Source of the DNA: Terriglobales bacterium
Lineage (GTDB): Bacteria > Acidobacteriota > Terriglobia > Bryobacterales > Bryobacteraceae
DNA length: 64,000 nt
Reading direction: 5' to 3'
Assembly: GCA_021372245.1 (NCBI GenBank)
Contig: JAJFUV010000086.1
Coordinates: forward strand, 1 to 64,000
In this document: positions 24,583 to 33,186 of the stretch, in pieces
Layout of the letters: each line of letters starts with the position of its first letter
Position numbering within the stretch: the first letter of the stretch is position 1
Notes under the pieces: generated by a model
The model's database searches: none
Told to the model about the DNA's origin: nothing
What the model saw: only the letters and a program-made list of their open reading frames with translations
Program-made: the position numbers and the translations under genes

Positions 24583-25581
24583 ATGAAAGCGATTCTACTC
24601 ACCGCTCCCAAGCAACTTCTCCTTACCGATCTTCCGCGGCCCGAGTTGGCGGGCGGACAAGTGCGCGTGAGGGTGCGCAAGGTCGGCGTCTGCGGTTCGG
24701 ACTATTCGAGCATCGCCGGCAAGCTGCCGTTCACGCGGTTCCCCATCGTTGTCGGACACGAAGCCAGCGGCGAGATCCTGGAATCCGCGGCCCAAGGCTG
24801 GCAGCCTGGGGAGCGAGTCCTGCTCCATCCCATCCTGTGCCGGCGCGACGAGGATGTCTTCGCGCGTGGCGAGGTGCATCACAGCGATTCGACCGAGGTG
24901 CTCGGTGTGGTGTCGCGCAACGGCGCCTATGCCGAGGAGGTGGTGGTCGAAGACTACATGCTGCGCCGCATGACGGACGCCATGGACTTCGAGACGGCCG
25001 CGATGGTGGAGCCGGTGGCGGTGTCTGTGCGCGCATTTCAACTCGGGAAGCCCCGCGGCGGCGATCGCGTGCTGGTGTTCGGCGCGGGCAACATCGGGCT
25101 CATCCTGGTCCAGGTGGCGCGTGCTCTCGGCGCCGGGCAGGTCGTCGTGACCGACATTTCACCCGAACGCCTCGCGCTGGCCCGTGCGCTCGGCGTGGAC
25201 GAAGCCATCGACGTGCGCGAAGACTATCCGGCTGCCCGCCTGGAAAAGCAGTTCGATATGGTGATCGACGGCGTGGGCACCAACGACACCGTCAACAAAG
25301 CGCTGGCCGCGTGCGTGCGCGGCGGCCGCATCGTCGTCTACGGCGTGCCCGCCGGTGACATCAACTATCCATTGAAGGTGGCTTTCTCGAAAGACGTGAC
25401 CCTGGCCACCAGCCGCCTCTACAATTCGAATTTCGACGTGGCCATCCGCCTGGTCGCCGAAGGCCGGCTGCGGCTCACCGGCATCATCACGCACCGTGTG
25501 ACGCTCGACCAGGCGCCTGCCCTGCTGCTCAATCTCATCGACGGCAAGGAGAAGGCCATCAAGGTTATGATTTCGACATGA
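24583..25581 (+). CDS. Zinc-dependent alcohol dehydrogenase (MDR) family, sugar/polyol type
   Basis: A 332-residue medium-chain dehydrogenase. Catalytic zinc ligands are Cys37 (GVCGSDY) and His59-Glu60 (VVGHEASG). The Rossmann glycine motif is FGAGNIGLI, with VVVTDISPERL at the end of beta-2 indicating NAD(H) preference. The loop that normally carries four structural-zinc cysteines (around residues 85-100) keeps only one Cys, so structural zinc is probably lost. It resembles L-idonate, threonine and galactitol dehydrogenases. It heads a run of five same-direction genes (SDR, KDPG aldolase, KDG kinase, rhamnosidase) and overlaps the SDR by 4 bp. A role in oxidising a sugar or sugar acid is therefore likely. 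Confidence 0.85.
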   Translation: MKAILLTAPKQLLLTDLPRPELAGGQVRVRVRKVGVCGSDYSSIAGKLPFTRFPIVVGHEASGEILESAAQGWQPGERVLLHPILCRRDEDVFARGEVHHSDSTEVLGVVSRNGAYAEEVVVEDYMLRRMTDAMDFETAAMVEPVAVSVRAFQLGKPRGGDRVLVFGAGNIGLILVQVARALGAGQVVVTDISPERLALARALGVDEAIDVREDYPAARLEKQFDMVIDGVGTNDTVNKALAACVRGGRIVVYGVPAGDINYPLKVAFSKDVTLATSRLYNSNFDVAIRLVAEGRLRLTGIITHRVTLDQAPALLLNLIDGKEKAIKVMIST

Positions 25582-26342
25582 ACCCGGATCTCTTCTCTGT
25601 CAAAGACAAGGTGGTTCACGTCAGCGGTGGTTCGCGCGGCATCGGCCGGACCATCGCGCTGGCGTTTCACGAAGCCGGGGCCAAGGTGGTGGTGAGCGCG
25701 CGCAGCGAGCAGGCACTCAAAGCCACGGGCCTCGAATACGAAGTCTGCGACGTCACCAATCAGGACGCCATCGACCGCACCGTAGCCGGCATCGTGGCCC
25801 GGCATGGCCGCCTGGACGTGTTGTTCAACGTGGCGGGCATCAACTACCGGCACGCCGCCGAAACGTTCCCCGCCGCCAAGTTCGATGAGATCATGGCGGT
25901 GAACGTGCGCGGCAACTACTTTATGGCGAGCGCGTCGGGCCGCGTGATGGTGAAGCAGCGCTCGGGCAAAATCGTCAACGTCGCCAGCCTTCACACCACG
26001 CAGAGCATCCAGGGCGTCTCGGCGTACGGGACCAGCAAGGGCGCCATCGGTTCCATGACGCGCGCGCTGGCTGTCGAGTGGGCCCCATATAACGTGCAGG
26101 TGAACGCCATAGCGCCGGGCTTCATTGTCACCGACCTGAACCGCAAGCTCTGGGAAAACCCGGCCATGCGTGGATGGGTGGAAGCGCGCACGCCGGCCAC
26201 GCGGCTCGGCACGCCGGATGATTTGTTGGGCGCGGCGTTCTTCCTGGCCACCGCAGCCAGCGACTTCGTTACCGGCGTCGTGCTCAGCGTCGACGGCGGC
26301 TTCAATGCCGGTTCGTTGTGGCCGCTCGAAGTTCCACGCTGA
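25578..26342 (+). CDS. Short-chain dehydrogenase/reductase (SDR)
   Basis: A 254-residue classical SDR. The cofactor motif is SGGSRGIGRTI (TGxxxGIG type), the strand-4 motif FNVAG matches NNAG, and the catalytic set is Ser in VASLHTT and Tyr-Lys in YGTSKGAIG. The C-terminus SVDGGFNAG is typical. It starts with an ATGA overlap on the dehydrogenase gene, so translation is coupled. Its place before KDPG aldolase and a KDG-type kinase suggests it oxidises or reduces a sugar acid intermediate, similar to gluconate 5-dehydrogenase or 2-keto-3-deoxy-gluconate dehydrogenase (KduD). The exact reaction is inference. Confidence 0.85.
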   Translation: MNPDLFSVKDKVVHVSGGSRGIGRTIALAFHEAGAKVVVSARSEQALKATGLEYEVCDVTNQDAIDRTVAGIVARHGRLDVLFNVAGINYRHAAETFPAAKFDEIMAVNVRGNYFMASASGRVMVKQRSGKIVNVASLHTTQSIQGVSAYGTSKGAIGSMTRALAVEWAPYNVQVNAIAPGFIVTDLNRKLWENPAMRGWVEARTPATRLGTPDDLLGAAFFLATAASDFVTGVVLSVDGGFNAGSLWPLEVPR

Positions 26343-26417
26343 TGCTGACGTCCGGTCTGGGCATTCTGCTTCTCACGCAGCCGCAACCAAGGGGTGCGGT
26401 GAATTGGAGAGAAATCC

Positions 26418-27071
26418 ATGGCATACAGGCAGCAGACACTCCAGGCGCTCAAAGATACCGGCGTTGTGGCGGTCATCCGCGCCGACAAGGCTGAGGATCT
26501 TGTGGACGTCGGCCGGGCTCTCCGGCAGGGCGGCGTTCAGTTCATCGAAATCACCATGACGGTGCCGGGCGCGATCGCGGTCATCGAAAGAGCCACGGCG
26601 GCGCTTCAGCACGACGACGTGTACATCGGCGCGGGGACGGTGCTGGACTCGGAGACCGCGCGCCAGGCGATCCTCGCCGGGGCCAACTACGTGGTCTCGC
26701 CCGTGTTTCGTCCCGACGTCGTTGCGCTGTGCCGGCGCTACAGCGTGGCGGTGATGCCGGGCGCCATGACGCCCACCGAGGTGCTCAACGCCTGGGAGGC
26801 GGGGGCCGATGTCGTTAAGATCTTCCCCGCCGGGGTCGGCGGCCCGCAGTTCTTCAAGGACCTCAAGGGACCGTTCCCGCACATCGAGATCATGCCCACC
26901 GGCGCGGTCAACCGCGAAACGGCGCCGGCGTTCATCAAGGCGGGGGCCTGTGCCGTCGGCGTCGGCGGCGAACTCGTGGGCAAGCCGCTGATTGCCGCCC
27001 GGGACTTCGCCACTATCACCAAGAACGCCGCCGATTTCCTGGCCCTCGTGCAGACAGCCAAGAAGAAGTGA
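26418..27071 (+). CDS. eda: KDPG/KHG aldolase
   Basis: A 217-residue class I aldolase of the 2-keto-3-deoxy-6-phosphogluconate / 2-keto-4-hydroxyglutarate family. Lys134 in DVVKIFPAG forms the Schiff base, Glu in FIEITM is the general base, and GAGTVLDSE and PGAMTPTE are family motifs. It splits KDPG to pyruvate and glyceraldehyde-3-phosphate. The next gene, 16 bp downstream, encodes a kinase that could make KDPG from KDG, so together they complete that route. GGAGAG lies 8 bp before the ATG. A 75-bp gap separates it from the SDR gene. Confidence 0.92.
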   Translation: MAYRQQTLQALKDTGVVAVIRADKAEDLVDVGRALRQGGVQFIEITMTVPGAIAVIERATAALQHDDVYIGAGTVLDSETARQAILAGANYVVSPVFRPDVVALCRRYSVAVMPGAMTPTEVLNAWEAGADVVKIFPAGVGGPQFFKDLKGPFPHIEIMPTGAVNRETAPAFIKAGACAVGVGGELVGKPLIAARDFATITKNAADFLALVQTAKKK

Positions 27072-27087
27072 GCGCGGGGAGGATAGG

Positions 27088-28119
27088 ATGAACGCATTGA
27101 AAAAGGCGGTGTTCTTCGGCGAGTTGCTGATGCGCCTGGCCACCAAGCGCTACGAGCGGTTCGTGCAAAGCCGCGAGTTCGAGGTGGGCTACACCGGCGC
27201 GGAGGCCAACGCGGCGGTGTCGCTGGCTAATTTTGGCCTCGACGCGTACGTTGTGTCGGTGGTGCCGGACACGGAAATCGGGCAGGCGTGCATCAACTAC
27301 GTCCGCCAGTTCGGCGTGAACACGGATTACGTGCTCCGGCGCGGCCCGCGGTTGGGGACGTTCTACCTGGAAACCGGCGCTTCCCAACGTCCCTCGAAGG
27401 TCATTTACGACCGCGCGGGCAGCTCGATTACGCAACTGAGTCCGGGCCAGGTCAACTGGGTCGAAGTCTTCGCCGGCAAACATTGGTTTCACTGGTCCGG
27501 TACGGCTCCGGCCCTGAGCGACTCGATGGCGGCGGCCACGTTCGAAGCCTGCCAAGCGGCCCGCAAGCACGGCTTGACGGTGAGCTGCGACCTGAATTAT
27601 CGCCGCAAGCTTTGGCCACCCGAGAAAGCGCGCCGGACCATGACCGAATTGATGCAGTACGTGGACGTCCTCATCGGAAACGAGGAGGACTCCGCCATCG
27701 TGCTGGGCGTCGAAGCCAAGGGCGTGGACGTGGCTGCGGGGTCGTTGGATGCGGAACGTTACAAGGAGGTCGCCGGGGAGTTGCATCGCCGGTTCGGCTT
27801 CAAGTACGTCGCCACCACCTTGCGCGAGAGCATCTCGGCTTCCGAGAACGGCTGGTCGTGCCTGCTCTCCGACGGCAACCAGTGTTATCTCAGCCGCAAG
27901 TACCGCATTTGGATCGTGGATCGCGTGGGCGGCGGGGACTCGTTCTCCGGCGGCCTCATCTACGGACTGTTGAGCGGCATGAGTTGCCAGGAAACCGTCG
28001 AATTCGCCGCGGCCGCGTCCTGCCTGAAGCACTCCATCCACGGCGATTTCAACCACGTTTCGCGGGCCGAGGTACTAGCCCTGCTTGGCGGCAGCGGCTC
28101 TGGCCGTATACAACGGTAA
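27088..28119 (+). CDS. kdgK: PfkB-family sugar kinase, probable 2-keto-3-deoxygluconate kinase
   Basis: A 343-residue ribokinase-fold enzyme. The ATG at 27088 follows GGGGAGG; an upstream open extension to 26992 overlaps eda and was rejected. Motifs are FFGELLMRL near the start, GYTGAEANAAVSLANFG (sugar binding) and RVGGGDSFSGGLIYGLL with catalytic Asp284 (anion-hole GGGD in place of GAGD). It phosphorylates a sugar at the terminal hydroxyl. Position directly after KDPG aldolase makes 2-keto-3-deoxygluconate the best substrate guess. The alternative is 5-dehydro-2-deoxygluconate or another keto-sugar acid. Confidence 0.82.
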   Translation: MNALKKAVFFGELLMRLATKRYERFVQSREFEVGYTGAEANAAVSLANFGLDAYVVSVVPDTEIGQACINYVRQFGVNTDYVLRRGPRLGTFYLETGASQRPSKVIYDRAGSSITQLSPGQVNWVEVFAGKHWFHWSGTAPALSDSMAAATFEACQAARKHGLTVSCDLNYRRKLWPPEKARRTMTELMQYVDVLIGNEEDSAIVLGVEAKGVDVAAGSLDAERYKEVAGELHRRFGFKYVATTLRESISASENGWSCLLSDGNQCYLSRKYRIWIVDRVGGGDSFSGGLIYGLLSGMSCQETVEFAAAASCLKHSIHGDFNHVSRAEVLALLGGSGSGRIQR

Positions 28120-28130
28120 TAGCGATCATC

Positions 28131-30533
28131 ATGCACAAACCCACATTATTCGTGTCTTCTATGCTACTGTTCGCCGCGCTGGCCGCAGGCTCGCCGGCGG
28201 CATTCCAGTCGGCCAAGCCCGTCTGGCCCAAAGGCCGCGAAAAGGAGATGAACCTGACGGCCGGTTTCCAGGCCGCTTTCCGCGCCCCCAAGGATGCGAA
28301 AGTCACGGTCCGCCTCACCGCATCCACGCTTTACAGGCTCTACGTGAACGGCACGTTTGCGGGCTACGGACCTGCGCGAGGTCCTTATGGTTGGTTCCGC
28401 ATCGACGCGTGGGACGTGACTCACCTGCTGAAGGATGGCGTGAACATCGCTGCAGTGGAGGTCGCCGGCTACAACGTCAACAGCTATTACACGCAGGACC
28501 AGCCGTCATTCCTGCAGGCCGAGATCGTCTCGAACGGTAAGGTGCTGGCGTCGACGGGCGGCGGTGGCGCGAAGTTTGCCGCCCGCGTGCTTCCCGAGCG
28601 CGTCCAGAAGGCGCAACGCTACAGTTTCCAGCGGCCATTCTCCGAAGCTTACCGCCTGAAGCCCGGCTGGAATGGGTGGCGTACGGAACCGGGAACCGGC
28701 CCAGCGGCGCTCGCGCTGCAGCCGGTTCATCAACTCCTCCCGCGCGGCGTGCCTTACCCACGCTTCCAGTTGTTGCCCGCACGGCGTCAAGTGGGTGAAG
28801 GCACTATCGAGACGGGCGTGACACCAGCGAGGTTTTGGCGCGATCGCGCACTCACAAACATCGGGCCCAATCTCGGCGGCTACAAGGAAGCAGATCTCGA
28901 GATCATCCCATCGATCGAGCTCCAGAAGATACGCTCGCACGCGGGCGGCGCGGCGGAATTGCCTATCGAGTGGAGCGGCAAACTGCACCTCGGCAAGAAC
29001 ACGTATCGCATCGTGGACTTCGGCACCAACTTCACCGGTTTTCTAGGCGCCACAATCGAATGCACGGTGCAAACACGCATCTACCTGGCCTTCGATGAGA
29101 TCCTCAGCGATGGCGACGTCAATTTCCGGCGGCTGGGCTGCGTGAACGTGGTCACTTACGATCTCCAACCAGGTTCTTACGAGGTGGAGTCCTTCGAGCC
29201 GTACACCATGCGCTACATGAAGATGCTGGTCACCGAAGGCGCCGCCGACGTCTCGCGCGTCTACTTGCGCGACTACGCCAATCCGCAGGTCTATGACGCG
29301 CACTTCGCATCGAGCGACGCCAGGCTGAACCGGCTGTTCGCGGCCGGGCGCGAAACGTTCCGGCAGAATGCGCTGGACGTCTTCATGGATTGCCCCTCGC
29401 GCGAGCGCGCCGGCTGGCTGTGCGACAGCTACTTTACGGCCCGCGTGGCGCCGCTGCTTAGCGGAGACACCGCCGTCGAGCGCAATTTCCTGGAGAATTT
29501 CCTCCTGCCGGGAGAGTTTGCCGGTTTGCCCAAAGGGATGTTGCCGATGTGCTATCCGGCGGATCACCCCAACGGCAATTTCATCCCCAACTGGTCGCTG
29601 TGGTTCGTGGTCCAACTCGAGGAATACCTGGAGCGTTCCGGCGACAGGCAAATGGTGGACGCGCTACAGCCAAAAGTGACGGCGCTGTTCGACTACTTCA
29701 AGCCGTTCCAGAACCAGGACGGCCTGCTCGAGAAGTTGCAGCGCTGGGTCTTCGTCGAGTGGTCCGAGGCGAACAAGTTCACCCAGGACGTGAACTATCC
29801 GAGCAACATGCTTTACGCCGCCGCGCTCGACGCAGCCGGCCGCATGTACGGGAAGCCTCAACTGAGCGCGCAGGCAGCCTCCATCCGCAACGTCATCCGC
29901 AAGCAGTCCTTCGACGGGGAATTCTTCGTGGATAACGCCATCCGCAAGGACGGGCGTTTGGAAGTCACGCGCAACCGCAGCGAAGTCTGTCAGTACTTCG
30001 CCTTCTACTTCGGTGTGGCCACCCCGGAGACGCACGCCGCGCTCTGGCGGAAGCTCGAGCGCAGCTTTGGTCCGGATCGCAAGAAGACCGGCGCGTTCAA
30101 GGAGATTCACGCCGCCAATTCCTTCGTCGGAAACGTCCTCCGCCTGGAGTTGCTCTCGCGGCAGGGGCTCGGGCAGCAGATCCTGAACGAATCGGTCGGT
30201 TACCAGCTCTACATGGCGGACCGCACTGGAACACTGTGGGAAAACGATGGCGCTTACGCCAGCTGCGACCACGGCTTCGCGTCGCACGCCGTCAAGGTGT
30301 TGTACCGCGACGTGCTGGGAATTTACAAGGTGGATCCGGCCGGCAAGCGGATCTTCCTTCGCATACCGAGTTCCGACCTGAGCTGGTGCGAGGGCCGCAT
30401 TCCACTCGCCGAAGGCGGGTTGTCTTTGCGCTGGTGGAAGGAAGGCGACGCGGTGATGTACCACCTCGACTCGCCCGCGGACTATCGCATTTCAGTGGAG
30501 AACCGCACCGGACGCAAGCTGGTGGAGCGCTGA
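28131..30533 (+). CDS. Exported GH78-like alpha-L-rhamnosidase
   Basis: An 800-residue secreted enzyme. The ATG at 28131 begins a signal peptide (MHKPTLFVSSMLLFAALAAG). The open frame runs on upstream to 27288 in a different frame from kdgK and is not coding. The N-terminal beta-sandwich (VRLTASTLYRLYVNGTFAGYGPARG) is followed by an (alpha/alpha)6 barrel with FMDCPSRERAGWLCDS, the GH78 signature that includes the acid cluster. Next come IPNWSLWFVVQLEEYL and a C-terminal sandwich domain. It would release rhamnose from polysaccharides such as rhamnogalacturonan. It is 11 bp after the kinase gene, so the operon links external hydrolysis to sugar-acid breakdown. No clear Shine-Dalgarno site is present. 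Confidence 0.85.
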   Translation: MHKPTLFVSSMLLFAALAAGSPAAFQSAKPVWPKGREKEMNLTAGFQAAFRAPKDAKVTVRLTASTLYRLYVNGTFAGYGPARGPYGWFRIDAWDVTHLLKDGVNIAAVEVAGYNVNSYYTQDQPSFLQAEIVSNGKVLASTGGGGAKFAARVLPERVQKAQRYSFQRPFSEAYRLKPGWNGWRTEPGTGPAALALQPVHQLLPRGVPYPRFQLLPARRQVGEGTIETGVTPARFWRDRALTNIGPNLGGYKEADLEIIPSIELQKIRSHAGGAAELPIEWSGKLHLGKNTYRIVDFGTNFTGFLGATIECTVQTRIYLAFDEILSDGDVNFRRLGCVNVVTYDLQPGSYEVESFEPYTMRYMKMLVTEGAADVSRVYLRDYANPQVYDAHFASSDARLNRLFAAGRETFRQNALDVFMDCPSRERAGWLCDSYFTARVAPLLSGDTAVERNFLENFLLPGEFAGLPKGMLPMCYPADHPNGNFIPNWSLWFVVQLEEYLERSGDRQMVDALQPKVTALFDYFKPFQNQDGLLEKLQRWVFVEWSEANKFTQDVNYPSNMLYAAALDAAGRMYGKPQLSAQAASIRNVIRKQSFDGEFFVDNAIRKDGRLEVTRNRSEVCQYFAFYFGVATPETHAALWRKLERSFGPDRKKTGAFKEIHAANSFVGNVLRLELLSRQGLGQQILNESVGYQLYMADRTGTLWENDGAYASCDHGFASHAVKVLYRDVLGIYKVDPAGKRIFLRIPSSDLSWCEGRIPLAEGGLSLRWWKEGDAVMYHLDSPADYRISVENRTGRKLVER

Positions 30534-30539
30534 GACCGG

Positions 30540-32180
30540 CTATTGACGCGGCCGCGGTGCGCCGGGAGCCGGCGTAGGCAGCCGGAACCCGGAAATCCCC
30601 ATGGACTTGAGCCGCTGTTCGAAAGCCGTCCATGCGGGAACACTGAGGCCGCGCCGCAAGTCGTCCAGGCCCTGCCGGAGGATGGCGTCGGATTCCGCCT
30701 GTAAGTCGCGCATCTGCTCTATGTCGGGCCGCTGGCGGGCCAGGCGCGCCTCGTTCAGGATGCGCCGCGCGCGTTGATCCACTTCCTCGAGTTGTTCGGA
30801 AACGCGCTGGACGGTTGCAGCCATCAGGGCATCATCTGGACTCGCCGGAGCACCGGGAACGTTGCCCTGTTCGGCGCGGTGCCGGTTCATGGCGGCCGTC
30901 ATGCGTATGTGCGAGCGGAACCGTTGTTCCATGGACACTTCGACGGCCTGCGGAGCATCCGCAGCCGGTGCCGCGCTGTACCGGGCGGGCGGGTGCACGG
31001 ACGGAAGCGTCACGTCGCGCAGGCGTTCACGCTGGTCTGCCCACCAACTCTTCCAGAAGGACACGGCGGCCTGCTCGTGCGGTGGATCGTTGACCGGCGA
31101 CCGGTTGAAGCAATGCGGGCTCATCTCCTCACGCCACTGGCCGGCAAGCTCGGATTGCCCGCCCAAGGCGCGCACAGCGGTGCAAACGCCCATGAGTGCG
31201 GAGCCGCGGGTCGAAGCATTGGGGCTCTCCAACATCACCACCAGGTAAGGCATCATGTCCCAGCGCCCGCTCCAGCCTAGTTTCATGGCCGCGGTGTTCT
31301 CGAGCGTAGGTATTTCGTTTTCACCTAGCGCCGCACGGGCCAATGAATGCATGGCCTCCGGATACTTTTTCAGATCGAGTCCGCCGAGGCTGCTTGCCAA
31401 CGGAATCGCTTCGAGCGCCGACGAGAATTGCGCCGCGTTCTGTTCGATCAGGCTCACCTCGTTTACATCGCCGCCGCGCAGCAAACCGGCCACGCCGATC
31501 ACGCGCAGGTTCGCCAGCTCCGAATCGGCAAAACGCTTGTATATCGGGCGCGCCGCGGCCGCATCCGTCAGCGACAGGAAAGAGCTGACTTCTTGAAAGG
31601 CAGCCTGCACGGGCGTCCGGTGCGCGGCATACCCGCCGGCCGGGCCTGTTACGCGTGTCTGATTGAGGCCCTCGCCCGCTTTGACGGCAAGTTGCTCCAG
31701 CACCGCGCCCAGCTCGCGCGCCAGCTTGGCATCCGGGCTGTCCACGGCGCCATATTCGAAACCCGAGGGGAGCTGCAGACGCGGCAAGGGAAGGAAGTAT
31801 CCTCCCATCGTGCCCGGTGTATGGCCAACCCGCAACGGAAGGAAGCCGCCCTCTGCATTTGATCGAATCATCCAGAGACCGTACGCCCGCGGCACACGCG
31901 AAGTTGCCTCGGGTGGCTCGTGCATTGAGGGCACGTATTCCCAGGCGAGGTTCACGTCCGCGCCCGGCGCGATGCCGCCTTTAATCACACGATCGGCGCG
32001 CACGGCGACGCGGCATTGCACCTTGTCTCCAACATCGACGGCTCGCCCGCCCGAGATCTCGCCCAACAAGATAATTTCGGCGTTGCGGTAGGTCTCCTGA
32101 ATCGAGTAGCTGCCGGTCGAACCCAACGCGCCCGCCTGCGTCGCCCACGCCATCGCCAGACTGAAGAATAAAGTGAGCAT
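30540..32180 (-). CDS. Exported protein of unknown function
   Basis: A 546-residue protein with a short signal peptide (LTLFFSLAMAWATQAGA). An N-terminal part resembles a beta-rich domain (IILLGEISGGRAVD, then CRVAVRADRVIKGGI) of the kind found in proteins that describe charge or cost of exported surfaces. A long central part of helical repeats (SELANLRVIGVAGLLRGGDVNEVSL and similar) looks HEAT-like. A C-terminal charged helical region with RARRILNEARLARQRPDIEQM probably forms a coiled coil. I do not recognise a characterised family. It is convergent with the rhamnosidase gene, only 6 bp apart. A TAAAGT hexamer lies 6 bp before its ATG. Confidence 0.7.
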   Translation of the reverse strand: MLTLFFSLAMAWATQAGALGSTGSYSIQETYRNAEIILLGEISGGRAVDVGDKVQCRVAVRADRVIKGGIAPGADVNLAWEYVPSMHEPPEATSRVPRAYGLWMIRSNAEGGFLPLRVGHTPGTMGGYFLPLPRLQLPSGFEYGAVDSPDAKLARELGAVLEQLAVKAGEGLNQTRVTGPAGGYAAHRTPVQAAFQEVSSFLSLTDAAAARPIYKRFADSELANLRVIGVAGLLRGGDVNEVSLIEQNAAQFSSALEAIPLASSLGGLDLKKYPEAMHSLARAALGENEIPTLENTAAMKLGWSGRWDMMPYLVVMLESPNASTRGSALMGVCTAVRALGGQSELAGQWREEMSPHCFNRSPVNDPPHEQAAVSFWKSWWADQRERLRDVTLPSVHPPARYSAAPAADAPQAVEVSMEQRFRSHIRMTAAMNRHRAEQGNVPGAPASPDDALMAATVQRVSEQLEEVDQRARRILNEARLARQRPDIEQMRDLQAESDAILRQGLDDLRRGLSVPAWTAFEQRLKSMGISGFRLPTPAPGAPRPRQ

Positions 32181-32186
32181 ATTCGT

Positions 32187-32192
32187 ACTTTA
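32187..32192 (-). promoter_or_regulatory. Leaderless-type -10 hexamer (TAAAGT)
   Basis: On the minus strand TAAAGT is followed by 6 bp and then the ATG at 32180, with no ribosome site between. Confidence 0.3.
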
Positions 32193-32209
32193 CTCCCCCG
32201 AAGTCCGGC

Positions 32210-32707
32210 TTACTGGCCGGGAGGGAGCAGTCGCAGCATGTCTGCGATCAATTCCCGTTCCGCGGGGGTGTAGCGTTCCGCAAACCAGGGGCTCGCCATG
32301 CGCATCTGCCGCTCGCCGGGCGTCATTCTGCTCAAACGGAAGGCATGGCGGCGCAACTGCATCCGCCTGGGAGGCGGCACCTCGGCTAAACGCCGCGACA
32401 GCTCCCGGAGGGCTTCCTGCTGGGCGGGAGGCAGCCTGCGGAAAGACTCGTATCTTTCCCTGATCTTTCGGCGTTGCTCCGGGCTCAACTGCTGGAACCG
32501 CTCCAGGCGCTCTTCCAGGCGTTGACGGCGCCCGGGCGGCAGCCGATCCAACACTTTGGCGCGTTCTTCCGGAGACATGTCCAGCAACTGCTCGACCGCC
32601 GGGGGCGGTTCCCTGTGCCGCCCACCGGCCCTGCCGGGCTGAGCGAACAAGCACCCGGCCGTTGCTGTCAGCAGGACCAACGCGAGCGTTCTGTGCATAA
32701 AAGTCAT
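32210..32707 (-). CDS. DUF3106-type exported protein
   Basis: A 165-residue protein with an N-terminal signal peptide containing a lipobox-like ATAGC. The rest is charged and helical, built from repeats of the form MSPEERAKVLDRLPPGRRQR, LSPEQRRKIRERYESF and LPPAQQEALRELSRR. This is characteristic of DUF3106 proteins and similar to CpxP/Spy-like periplasmic helical proteins. Its ATG overlaps the stop of the anti-sigma gene (ATGA), so it is the third member of a sigma/anti-sigma unit. It may serve as a periplasmic sensor or chaperone under that sigma factor. Function is inferred from context only. Confidence 0.75.
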   Translation of the reverse strand: MTFMHRTLALVLLTATAGCLFAQPGRAGGRHREPPPAVEQLLDMSPEERAKVLDRLPPGRRQRLEERLERFQQLSPEQRRKIRERYESFRRLPPAQQEALRELSRRLAEVPPPRRMQLRRHAFRLSRMTPGERQMRMASPWFAERYTPAERELIADMLRLLPPGQ

Positions 32708-33174
32708 AGTTGCTCGGCTCCGGCCGCCGTATCCGGAGGCGCCAGATACAACTGCTTCAATATGTCGATATCGTCCAGCGACTTCTCCACCTGGTCGATA
32801 TCCATCGTGTCGGCTTTCTTCACCACAATAGTGGGGTTCGCACCTTCCGGAACGCGCAACAGCAACACGGCGGCAATCACCACCGCCGCGGCGGCAAGTG
32901 GAACGGCAGGACGCCAGATAGACGCCCACCAGCCGCCTCGGTCAGCCTGCTCAAGGCGCGCGCCGAGACGCGCATCAAAGCTCGCCGAAACCGGCGCCGG
33001 CTCCCAATCGCCTAGCGCCGACCAAACCATGGATTGCTTACGACAGAATTCACGGCACGCCGCGCACTGTTCAATGTGGCACTCTACCTCGGCCGCCGCA
33101 GCCGCATCCAGCGTTCCGGCGCAGTAGTCGATCAGGACCTGCGAACTTTCCCGAGCCTTAGCTGGACATTCCAC
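32704..33174 (-). CDS. Membrane zinc-finger (ZAS) anti-sigma factor
   Basis: A 156-residue protein. The N-terminal zf-HC2 domain has HIEQCAACREFC (HxxxCxxC) and an earlier Cys in IDYCAGTL. One hydrophobic segment at about residues 88-106 places the C-terminus in the periplasm. It begins 12 bp after the sigma gene and overlaps the next gene by 4 bp. Such proteins hold their ECF sigma factor at the membrane until an envelope signal releases it. This contrasts with the soluble anti-sigma at 10205. Confidence 0.85.
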   Translation of the reverse strand: MECPAKARESSQVLIDYCAGTLDAAAAAEVECHIEQCAACREFCRKQSMVWSALGDWEPAPVSASFDARLGARLEQADRGGWWASIWRPAVPLAAAAVVIAAVLLLRVPEGANPTIVVKKADTMDIDQVEKSLDDIDILKQLYLAPPDTAAGAEQL

Positions 33175-33186
33175 TTTCGTTTCTCC

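Noticed and set aside
27288-28130. Open frame that would extend the rhamnosidase upstream by about 280 codons
   Set aside because: It runs through the kinase gene in another frame. The signal peptide begins exactly at 28131, and upstream residues lack family similarity.
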